A stretch of DNA of 16,043 nucleotides from positions 1 to 16,043 of the forward strand of contig JBIOHJ010000076.1 in the NCBI GenBank assembly GCA_044448905.1, in the 5' to 3' direction. The notes under the pieces are model-generated. The model was not told the DNA's origin. It was given only the letters and a program-made list of their open reading frames with translations, and ran no database searches. The stretch comes from JBIOHJ01 sp044448905. GTDB lineage: Bacteria; Bacteroidota; Bacteroidia; AKYH767-A; OLB10. The position numbers and the translations under genes are program-made. This document shows, piece after piece, positions 8,009-14,643 of the stretch (its first letter is position 1; the number at the start of each line of letters is the position of its first letter).

Positions 8009-8558
8009 GATTTGGATTCACTAACGAAAAAATTGCCGAATCATAAAATTTTCCGTTGAAAAAATAATTTTCCTTAAAATATCCTTCCTGAACAAATCCG
8101 GATTTCTCCAATAGTTTTAAAGATGCTTTATTCTTTGGATTTACGTTTGCTTCAATACTGTGAATTCTTATATTCTTAAATCCGTAATCAACAATTGCAT
8201 CAATTGCTTCCTTCATAATTCCTTTTCCCCAATATTCGGGCAAAAGAAGATAACCTATTTCAGCACGATGGTTTTCTTTTTCAAATCGCCAGAAGGAAAT
8301 GTTCCCGATATTTTTCTTTGTTTCCTTTATTTCCATTACCCACGCAATGCCTTCATTGTTTTCAAATGCAGCCAGAATTTTATTAATCAGCTCAAGTGCT
8401 TCTTCGACACTTTGCGTTTTGGGTTTGTCAATATATTTCCACACCTCATCATTTGTCCGTTGTGCAAAAAAATCAGATGCATCTTCAATCCTGAATTTTC
8501 TTAACAGCAATCTTTCAGTTTCCAAAACAGGAAACTCACCAAATTTAATTTCAAGCAT
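7998..8558 (-). CDS. GNAT family N-acetyltransferase (RimJ/RimL type)
   Basis: The protein has 186 residues. I place the start at the ATG at 8558, 7 nt after the upstream dehydrogenase stop. A longer frame from a TTG at 8615 would overlap that gene and add 19 residues unlike the family. The RimJ/RimL layout is clear: LETERLLLRKFRIEDA (12-27) at the N-terminus, IGNISFWR (84-91), and EIGYLLLPEYWGKGIMKEA (100-118). The last motif includes the acetyl-CoA pyrophosphate loop WGKGI. NPKNKASLKLLEKSGF (140-155) is the typical motif B. The enzyme transfers acetyl from acetyl-CoA to an amine, possibly a protein N-terminus, but the substrate cannot be read from sequence. It overlaps the next gene by 11 nt. 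Confidence 0.92.
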   Translation of the reverse strand: MLEIKFGEFPVLETERLLLRKFRIEDASDFFAQRTNDEVWKYIDKPKTQSVEEALELINKILAAFENNEGIAWVMEIKETKKNIGNISFWRFEKENHRAEIGYLLLPEYWGKGIMKEAIDAIVDYGFKNIRIHSIEANVNPKNKASLKLLEKSGFVQEGYFKENYFFNGKFYDSAIFSLVNPNHEY

Positions 8559-8565
8559 AAAACAT

Positions 8566-9702
8566 TTATTTATTCCCGAGTACTTCCTTATTAAAAATAA
8601 CCTTTCTTTCTTCAAGATGTTTTACCACAGCATTAAAACAATTTTCATCTTCACCGATATATTCGGGAGGTGAAATTCCTTTACGTGAAAATTTGTTTTC
8701 AATCACCAATCGGGCTGCGGCTGTGCAGGTGTAACCTGTTGTGCGTGCCATGCTCATGGTTTGTGTTTCCTTATTGTAACGATCATACAGCGTATAAACC
8801 ACCTTAAATTCTCCTTTATTATCTTCTCCTTCAAGTGTAACACGCATAATAGTAAAGTCTTCTTCACCGGGCTGGTATTTCCATTCCTTGAAAAGTAATT
8901 TTGAAATCAAATCAATCGGAGCCACTTCAGCATCGCGAATTTTTATTTTTTCTTTTGAGAAAAATCCACTCTCACGAAACAAGCGCATCAAATTTGCATG
9001 GCCGGGATAACGTAAAGTTTTTTCAATCATGTTTTTCACTTGAGGCATGGTATGCATTAAAGAACGTAATCCGTCCGTATTAAAATATTCAAGCGTGCCG
9101 CATTCTTCAAATGTTATTTGTTCCACATCACTCAAGGCTTCTTTAGTAATTAGCTTTCCGTTTTCGATATATCGCGCAGGACGTGTGTATTCTTCAAGTA
9201 CATCAACAGGGGAGAAGGGGGCTTTATATTCATAGGGCTTTTTTCTTTCAACAGGCAGACCACCAACCAAACATTTATAGGAAGCAAGTTTCATTTTTTG
9301 ATTGTGATAACCTGCCATCATGTTGCACAAGCCGGGAGCTATTCCGCAATCAACTATTGCTGTTACATTATTTTTCTTAGCAAGTTCATCAAGCAAAAAA
9401 GCATCTTCAGGAAAAAATGAAATATCCACAATATTTTTCCCTGATTCAATAACCGCTTTCAAAACATTAAATCCCAAAAAACCGGGAACCGCTCCTATCA
9501 CTAGATCAAAAGGGGCGATTACATTTTTTACTTGCTCCAAATTACTGAAATCACAAGGTATGGTTTTTAATTTTAGTTTTTCAGAGATTGATTTTAAAAC
9601 ATCAGTATTGATATCAGCGCAAGTAACATCATAATCAGCGCATAAATCAGCAACCATTGCTTTGCCAATCATTCCACCACCGAGAACAATTATTTTCGAC
9701 AC
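8566..9702 (-). CDS. Saccharopine dehydrogenase family protein (possible lysine 6-dehydrogenase-like)
   Basis: The protein has 378 residues and starts at GTG 9702. No ATG is usable, because a stop codon lies two codons upstream and the first internal Met would break the nucleotide-binding fold. The N-terminal Rossmann motif GGGMIGKAM (8-16), the first-strand end DINTD, and DLVIGAVPG (66-74) indicate NAD(P) binding. DCGIAPGLCNMMAG (118-131) is a hallmark of the saccharopine dehydrogenase family, and the C-terminal half fits its substrate domain. Known members oxidise saccharopine or L-lysine, and some make carboxyspermidine-type products. The length is close to lysine 6-dehydrogenase, but the substrate is not settled. 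The gene lies 35 nt after the VOC gene and 7 nt before the GNAT gene, as in an operon. Its GTG start is part of a short-period repeat. Confidence 0.85.
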   Translation of the reverse strand: MSKIIVLGGGMIGKAMVADLCADYDVTCADINTDVLKSISEKLKLKTIPCDFSNLEQVKNVIAPFDLVIGAVPGFLGFNVLKAVIESGKNIVDISFFPEDAFLLDELAKKNNVTAIVDCGIAPGLCNMMAGYHNQKMKLASYKCLVGGLPVERKKPYEYKAPFSPVDVLEEYTRPARYIENGKLITKEALSDVEQITFEECGTLEYFNTDGLRSLMHTMPQVKNMIEKTLRYPGHANLMRLFRESGFFSKEKIKIRDAEVAPIDLISKLLFKEWKYQPGEEDFTIMRVTLEGEDNKGEFKVVYTLYDRYNKETQTMSMARTTGYTCTAAARLVIENKFSRKGISPPEYIGEDENCFNAVVKHLEERKVIFNKEVLGNK

Positions 9703-9726
9703 AGATTATACAGATTTACACTGATA
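9699..9726. repeat. Degenerate 9-nt periodic repeat overlapping a start codon
   Basis: On the plus strand the units are CACAGATTA (9700-9708), TACAGATTT (9709-9717) and ACACTGATA (9718-9726). The repeat fills most of the gap between the VOC stop (9738) and the dehydrogenase. Its first unit contains the complement of that gene's GTG start (9700-9702). Confidence 0.55.
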
Positions 9727-9737
9727 AAAAAACGTAA

Positions 9738-10082
9738 TTACCATTTCGGTTTTACAAAATACAAAGCAGTTCCATCGGGGTCTTTGAAGTGAAAATAGAT
9801 CCCGGATTTGCCGTCATCACTTAATGTAATTGGAATATTATTTTTTTCCATTAACGCTTTTGCTTCATCACAATCATCAATCATGAAGCCGATTGATAAA
9901 TCTCCGGAATTAGATTCATCATCACCTCCGGGATGAATACCTAAAGTAATTCCCGGGCCATCTACCATTGCGTAATTATCGCCCCAGCGTTGTTTTAATT
10001 TTAACCCGATAGATTCATAAAATGAAATGGATTTGTTCATGTCTTTCACCATGATGGTGACATTAGAGCCGGTGAGTTTCAT
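9738..10082 (-). CDS. VOC (vicinal oxygen chelate)/glyoxalase-fold protein
   Basis: The protein has 114 residues, one two-module VOC domain. The first module runs SNVTIMVKDMNKSISFYES to VDGPGITLGIHPGG, and the second runs LSIGFMIDD to FKDPDGTALYFVKP. The ending DPDGTALYF is the common FxDPDGN variant. The strand positions that carry metal ligands in glyoxalase I (first strand, end of fourth, start of fifth, last strand) hold Thr9, Gly48/His50, Ser63 and Tyr108 here. The usual His/Glu/His/Glu set appears absent by eye. It may therefore bind a ligand rather than act as a metalloenzyme (inference). It lies 75 nt downstream of icmF on the same strand. It is not a good match to methylmalonyl-CoA epimerase, despite the mutase neighbour. 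Substrate unknown. Confidence 0.88.
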   Translation of the reverse strand: MKLTGSNVTIMVKDMNKSISFYESIGLKLKQRWGDNYAMVDGPGITLGIHPGGDDESNSGDLSIGFMIDDCDEAKALMEKNNIPITLSDDGKSGIYFHFKDPDGTALYFVKPKW

Positions 10083-10099
10083 AGATTTATTTTTTAGCC

Positions 10100-10127
10100 A
10101 CTAATTAAACTAATTAACACGAATTTA
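10100..10127. repeat. 9-nt periodic repeat between icmF and the VOC gene
   Basis: Two exact ACTAATTAA copies (10100-10108 and 10109-10117) are followed by the related unit CACGAATTTA (10118-10127). The repeat sits in the 75-nt gap between the icmF stop and the VOC start. It resembles the AATTCGTG-type runs I have seen between genes in environmental Bacteroidota. Confidence 0.55.
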
Positions 10128-10131
10128 TTTT

Positions 10132-10152
10132 AAATCTCCCTTTCGGGGATTT
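10132..10152 (-). terminator. Hairpin after icmF, possible weak terminator
   Basis: On the plus strand AAATCTCC (10132-10139) pairs with GGGGATTT (10145-10152) around a 5-nt loop, with one G-T wobble. Read in the icmF direction it starts 5 nt after the stop codon and is followed by AAAATAAATT rather than a clean T run. Termination would be partial at best. It could equally be a processing hairpin or part of a dispersed repeat. Confidence 0.4.
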
Positions 10153-10157
10153 AGGAC

Positions 10158-13100
10158 CTACATATTTCTCCTATACTGTCCTCCAACCTCAAACAAAGCA
10201 TTCGTAATTTGTCCCAGCGAACAATATTTTGAAACTTCCATTAATGTGTCAAACATATTTTCATTGTGAATGGCTGCAAGTTGCAAATCGTGTAATAATT
10301 TTTCTCTTACCGGCTCATTTCGGCTGTGAAGATTTTTAAGTGTTTCAATCTGTTGTTCTTTTTCTTCTTTGGTTGCGCGGATAACCTCTCGTGGCAAAAT
10401 AGTAGGAGAACCTTTACTGGATAAAAAAGTATTTACTCCAATCAAAGGATATTCACCGGTGTGTTTCAAAGTTTCGTAATACAGACTCTCTTCCTGTATT
10501 TTCCCGCGCTGGTACATGGTTTCCATTGCGCCAAGAACTCCTCCACGTTCGGTAATGTTATCAAATTCTATCAGCACAGCTTCTTCAACGAGGTTGGTTA
10601 ACTCTTCAATGATAAAAGAACCTTGTAATGGATTCTCATTTTTTGCCAGGCCCAATTCACGATTAATAATTAACTGAATTGCCATTGCCCTGCGAACACT
10701 TTCTTCGGTGGGAGTTGTAATGGCTTCGTCATAAGCATTCGTGTGGAGCGAATTGCAATTATCGTAAATTGCATACAATGCCTGCAGTGTTGTACGGATA
10801 TCATTGAAATCAATTTCCTGGGCATGCAATGAACGACCGGAAGTCTGGATATGATACTTCAGCATCTGCGAACGTTCGTTGGCTTTGTATTTTAATTTCA
10901 TTGCCTTAGCCCAGATTCTTCTTGCCACTCTTCCGATAACAGAATATTCGGGATCAATTCCGTTGGAAAAAAAGAAAGAAAGGTTGGGAGCGAAATCATC
11001 AATGTTCATTCCCCGGCTTAAATAATATTCCACGTAAGTGAACCCATTTGAAAGTGTGAAAGCAAGCTGTGAAATAGGATTTGCACCGGCTTCGGCAATA
11101 TGATAACCCGAAATGGAAACAGAATAAAAATTGCGGACTTTATTATCAATAAAATACTGCTGCATATCGCCCATCAGGCGCAATGAAAATTCAGTGGAAA
11201 AAATACAAGTGTTCTGCGCCTGGTCTTCTTTTAAAATATCTGCCTGGACAGTTCCGCGAACCTGCGCAAGTGTTTGCGCTTTTATTTTTTCATAAACATC
11301 TTTTGATAAAACCTGGTCGCCTGTTACACCGAGAAGCATTAAGCCCAACGAATCATTTCCATCCGGAATTTCATAATTATATTCGGGTCGTTTTATTTTT
11401 TTTTCTTTATAAATTAAATCGATTTTTTTCTGAACGTCTTTTTCCAAACCATTTTGTTTAATGTGTTTTTCACACTGCTGATCAATAGCTGCATTCATAA
11501 AAAAGGCACAGATAATTGATGAAGGTCCATTAATAGTCATGGAAACGGATGTTGCAGGGTCGCAGAGATTAAAACCACTGTATAGTTTTTTTGCATCATC
11601 GAGACAACAAATACTTACACCGCTGTTACCAACCTTTCCGTAAATATCAGGGCGATAATCCGGGTCATGACCATAAAGCGTTACCGAATCAAATGCAGTT
11701 GATAAACGTTTCGCAGGGGTTCCGAGTGAAACATAATGAAAACGCTTGTTCGTTCTTTCAGGGCATCCTTCACCCGCAAACATTCTTGTCGGGTCTTCGT
11801 TTTCTCTTTTGAATCTGAAAACTCCTGCGGTAAAAGGAAACTCACCAGGTACATTTTCCTGCAGCAGCCATTTTAGTAAATCGTAATGGCTCGAATATTT
11901 TGGCAAAGCAACTTTTGGAATCCGAAGATGTGATAAGGATTCGGTAAAAGTTTGGATTCGCAAAGTTTTTTCACGCACTTTAAATTCATAAAAATCCTTT
12001 TTATATTTTTCGCTCTTATCTAAATAATCAATCAGAATCTGCCTGTTAACCCTGTCAAATTCCAATTCAAGTTTTTTCATCAGGTCAAATAAGGCCCTCT
12101 TAAGTTCGTTTGCATTTTCCGAGCCGCTTTCCTCCATAATTAAAATCGAATCCTGTAAGGATTGCAGCTGCCCGGCAACGTAGCTTTGCTCTTCCACCCA
12201 CTTATCATACTCACGATTGTTTTCAGAAATTTCGCTGAGGTACCGTGTGCGGTTTGGCGGAATGATGTAAATTTTTTCGCTCATCTCTTCCGTAACATGA
12301 TAATCGCTTTTCAGGTCGGCTCCTGTTTTTTCTGTAATCGTATTCATCACTGCTTTGTAAAGCTGGTTCATTCCGGGATCGTTGAATTGCGATGCAATGG
12401 TTCCGAACACAGGAATTTTCTCATCAGCAACATCAAATAATTTATGATTGCGTTTATATTGTTTTTTCACATCGCGCAATGCATCCATTGCCCCGCGTTT
12501 ATCGAATTTGTTAAGTGCAATCACATCAGCAAAATCGAGCATGTCAATTTTTTCGAGCTGCGATGCTGCACCGTATTCAGGAGTCATCACATACAATGAA
12601 ACATCGCTGTGATCGGTAATTTCTGTATCACTTTGCCCGATTCCTGATGTTTCAAGTATTACCAGGTCATACTTTGCGGCTTTTACAATATCCAAAGCTT
12701 CTTTTACGTGTGCTGATAATGCAAGATTGCTTTGCCTGGTTGCCAGCGAACGCATGTACACACGTTCATTGCGGATACTGTTCATGCGGATGCGATCGCC
12801 CAGCAAAGCTCCCCCGGTTTTTCTTTTCGTGGGATCAACAGAAATAATTGCAATCGTTTTATTTTTAAACTCCAAAAGGAATCTTCTGACCAATTCATCA
12901 ATAAGAGAAGATTTTCCGGCACCACCGGTTCCGGTTATACCAAGAACCGGAGCGGCTGCAGTTTCCGGTTTGCCGTTTGTTGATTTACGAAACTTTGAAA
13001 AAACTTCTTCAAATTCAGCATGATTATTCTCAGCAGCAGAAATCAAATGCGCAATGGCTTTTGGATTTTTTTTAGTAAGAGCATCAATTTCTCCGTTGAG

Positions 13101-13550
13101 CTTATCACCGGCAACAAAATCGCATTTAGAAAGCATATCATTAATCATTCCCTGCAGTCCCATTGACCGTCCGTCATCCGGATGATAAATCCGTGCAATG
13201 CCATAAGAATGCAGCTCTTTTATTTCTTCAGGCAAAATAGTGCCGCCACCGCCACCGAAAATTTTTATGTGACTGCATCCGCGTTCTTTCAGCAAATCGT
13301 ACATGTATTTAAAATATTCCATGTGGCCGCCCTGGTACGATGTCATTGCAATTGCATTGGCATCTTCCTGGATGGCGCACTCCACAACTTCCTGCGCACT
13401 CCGGTCATGACCCAGGTGAATTACTTCAGCCCCGCTTGCCTGGATAATCCTGCGCATAATGTTAATGGCAGCATCGTGCCCGTCAAAAAGCGAAGCGGCT
13501 GTAACTATGCGGATTTTATTTTTTGGCTTATAGGGCGCTACGATTTCCAT
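10158..13550 (-). CDS. icmF: Fused isobutyryl-CoA mutase IcmF (B12-dependent mutase with built-in G-protein chaperone)
   Basis: The protein has 1,130 residues with all IcmF parts in order. The B12 domain spans about 12-145, with DGHDAA (His25 as lower cobalt ligand), SYQGG (71-75) and FGGGGG (98-103). The MeaI-type GTPase has a P-loop GTGGAGKS (207-214), ETSGIGQSD (300-308) and NKFD (347-350). A linker spans about 400-560. The acyl-CoA mutase barrel, about 565-1130, has RMFAGEG, SVSMTINGP and ISGYHIAEAGA. By eye, Phe591 and Gln779 occupy the positions of Tyr89 and Arg207 in methylmalonyl-CoA mutase, which favours isobutyryl-CoA/n-butyryl-CoA interconversion over methylmalonyl-CoA. The GTPase loads and protects the adenosylcobalamin centre. 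The ATG at 13550 fits the family's N-terminus. A TATCTTTG promoter element and a palindrome lie directly upstream. The enzyme links valine or branched-acyl-CoA breakdown to straight-chain acyl-CoA use. Confidence 0.97.
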   Translation of the reverse strand: MEIVAPYKPKNKIRIVTAASLFDGHDAAINIMRRIIQASGAEVIHLGHDRSAQEVVECAIQEDANAIAMTSYQGGHMEYFKYMYDLLKERGCSHIKIFGGGGGTILPEEIKELHSYGIARIYHPDDGRSMGLQGMINDMLSKCDFVAGDKLNGEIDALTKKNPKAIAHLISAAENNHAEFEEVFSKFRKSTNGKPETAAAPVLGITGTGGAGKSSLIDELVRRFLLEFKNKTIAIISVDPTKRKTGGALLGDRIRMNSIRNERVYMRSLATRQSNLALSAHVKEALDIVKAAKYDLVILETSGIGQSDTEITDHSDVSLYVMTPEYGAASQLEKIDMLDFADVIALNKFDKRGAMDALRDVKKQYKRNHKLFDVADEKIPVFGTIASQFNDPGMNQLYKAVMNTITEKTGADLKSDYHVTEEMSEKIYIIPPNRTRYLSEISENNREYDKWVEEQSYVAGQLQSLQDSILIMEESGSENANELKRALFDLMKKLELEFDRVNRQILIDYLDKSEKYKKDFYEFKVREKTLRIQTFTESLSHLRIPKVALPKYSSHYDLLKWLLQENVPGEFPFTAGVFRFKRENEDPTRMFAGEGCPERTNKRFHYVSLGTPAKRLSTAFDSVTLYGHDPDYRPDIYGKVGNSGVSICCLDDAKKLYSGFNLCDPATSVSMTINGPSSIICAFFMNAAIDQQCEKHIKQNGLEKDVQKKIDLIYKEKKIKRPEYNYEIPDGNDSLGLMLLGVTGDQVLSKDVYEKIKAQTLAQVRGTVQADILKEDQAQNTCIFSTEFSLRLMGDMQQYFIDNKVRNFYSVSISGYHIAEAGANPISQLAFTLSNGFTYVEYYLSRGMNIDDFAPNLSFFFSNGIDPEYSVIGRVARRIWAKAMKLKYKANERSQMLKYHIQTSGRSLHAQEIDFNDIRTTLQALYAIYDNCNSLHTNAYDEAITTPTEESVRRAMAIQLIINRELGLAKNENPLQGSFIIEELTNLVEEAVLIEFDNITERGGVLGAMETMYQRGKIQEESLYYETLKHTGEYPLIGVNTFLSSKGSPTILPREVIRATKEEKEQQIETLKNLHSRNEPVREKLLHDLQLAAIHNENMFDTLMEVSKYCSLGQITNALFEVGGQYRRNM

Positions 13551-13554
13551 TTTC

Positions 13555-13570
13555 AGAAATGATCATTTCT
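13555..13570. promoter_or_regulatory. Perfect 16-bp palindrome upstream of icmF, candidate operator
   Basis: AGAAATGATCATTTCT is its own reverse complement over all 16 bases. It ends 4 nt before the icmF start codon. It would cover roughly +1 to +16 of the transcript predicted from the -7 element at 13577-13584. It could be a dimeric repressor site, or form a short RNA hairpin over the ribosome-binding region. Confidence 0.5.
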
Positions 13571-13576
13571 CTTTTG

Positions 13577-13584
13577 CAAAGATA
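13577..13584 (-). promoter_or_regulatory. Bacteroidota-type -7 promoter element for icmF
   Basis: On the minus strand the sequence is TATCTTTG, an exact match to TAnnTTTG, with the G 26 nt before the start codon. Transcription would begin near 13571. No TTTG-like -33 element is visible at the expected distance. Confidence 0.55.
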
Positions 13585-13710
13585 ATTATTAGCAGGCTGA
13601 TCGGGGCTTTACCCAGTTGCAGCAGGGAGAAAAGGGTAATATAAGACAACATTACGGGTGTAAATGACTCAGGAAAATAATTCTTTGCATTTTTGTTTGA
13701 AAATTATCCT

Positions 13711-14604
13711 GTGAGAAAATCTTATTTCTTAATGCACCTTGCCATCCTGTTGTGGGGATTTACGGGAATCTTCGGGAAAGCAATCAGCATGAACGAAGGA
13801 ATGATTGTGTGGTATCGCATGTTGATAAGCGCTGCCGGGATGCTGGGCATTATTTACTGGAATAAAAAATCCATAAACTTCTCCGCAAAAAATATTTTAA
13901 AAATTTCTTCGGTTGGAATTATTGTCTGCCTGCACTGGATAGCGTTTTACGGAGCCATTAAAATTTCAAACGTTTCCATTACACTCAGCTGCTTTTCATC
14001 GGTTGCGTTGTTTACCGCCATCATCGAGCCTCTGTCGGAAAAAAAGAAACCGCTCGGTTCTGAACTGCTTCTCGGTATAGGGGTGATGGTTGGAATCTAT
14101 GTAATATTTCAATCGCAGCAAATTTATTTTTGGGGAATAATCATTGCGTTAATAAGTGCATTGTTCGGCTCGGTTTTTACCGTGATGAATAAAAAACTAA
14201 TGACAACTTATGAAGCCGAACCGGTTACTTTTTATGAGCTGACAGGTGGATTTGTTTTCTTATCCTGTTTGCTACCGTTTTATCTTACAGCAACAAACCA
14301 GCATTTTATTTTTCCCGGATTAACGGATAGTGTGTATTTAATTTTACTAAGCCTCGTTTGCACATCGTTCGCCTTTACTATTTCCTTAAAGGCGCTTAAA
14401 AAAGTAAACGCATTTACCATGAACCTTTCGGTAAACCTCGAGCCGGTTTACAGCATTATCCTTGCCATTATTATTTTCAATGAAGATGAATATTTAAATA
14501 CGGGGTTTTTTGTCGGAACGTTAATTATTATTTCGGCAGTGATTGTCCATTCATGGTATGCTTTCAATAAATCAAAACAAATGATAAAAAAAAGACGGGG
14601 TTAG
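13711..14604 (+). CDS. EamA/DMT-superfamily transporter
   Basis: The protein has 297 residues from the GTG at 13711. A TTG at 13693 would add six residues, and the first ATG (13732) would cut into the first helix. I prefer GTG because it gives the usual short positive lead (VRKSYFLMHLAILLWGF). About ten hydrophobic segments form two EamA repeats. Conserved family signs are WGFTGIFGK in helix 1, SVALFTAIIEPL closing the first repeat, and NLEPVYSIILAIIIFNE in the second. The C-terminal tail is basic (NKSKQMIKKRRG). Such inner-membrane carriers move amino acids, nucleotides or other metabolites, often outward; the substrate is unknown. It is divergent from icmF across about 160 nt. That gap has only a poor -7 candidate for this gene (ATTCTTTG, 13680-13687). 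Its last codons form one arm of a terminator. Confidence 0.9.
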   Translation: MRKSYFLMHLAILLWGFTGIFGKAISMNEGMIVWYRMLISAAGMLGIIYWNKKSINFSAKNILKISSVGIIVCLHWIAFYGAIKISNVSITLSCFSSVALFTAIIEPLSEKKKPLGSELLLGIGVMVGIYVIFQSQQIYFWGIIIALISALFGSVFTVMNKKLMTTYEAEPVTFYELTGGFVFLSCLLPFYLTATNQHFIFPGLTDSVYLILLSLVCTSFAFTISLKALKKVNAFTMNLSVNLEPVYSIILAIIIFNEDEYLNTGFFVGTLIIISAVIVHSWYAFNKSKQMIKKRRG

Positions 14605-14619
14605 GATCCCGTCTTTTTT
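14588..14619. terminator. Bidirectional terminator shared by convergent genes, stop codon in loop
   Basis: AAAAAAGACGGG (14588-14599) pairs with CCCGTCTTTTTT (14608-14619) over 12 perfect base pairs with an 8-nt loop. The T run serves the plus-strand transporter. The A run serves as a T run for the minus-strand cargo gene, which ends at 14644. The transporter stop TAG (14602-14604) lies in the loop. Confidence 0.9.
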
Positions 14620-14643
14620 AGAAGAAAATGTATTTTAAAAAGT

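Noticed and set aside
8559..8615. Upstream TTG start for the GNAT gene
   Set aside because: It would overlap the end of the dehydrogenase gene and add 19 residues not typical of the family. The ATG at 8558 fits the conserved N-terminus.
8299..8673. 124-codon plus-strand frame across the GNAT/dehydrogenase junction
   Set aside because: It is antisense to two recognised genes and has no recognisable domain.
9738..10082. VOC gene next to a B12 mutase read as methylmalonyl-CoA epimerase
   Set aside because: It is too short, lacks the typical epimerase N-terminus and metal ligands, and the mutase is of isobutyryl type.
13182..13562. 126-codon plus-strand frame over the start of icmF
   Set aside because: It is antisense to the conserved B12 domain, and its composition and codons fit an opposite-strand shadow.
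13636..13655. GTAAT ... ATTAC inverted repeat in the icmF/transporter gap
   Set aside because: A 5-bp arm with a 10-nt loop in AT-rich DNA is expected by chance.
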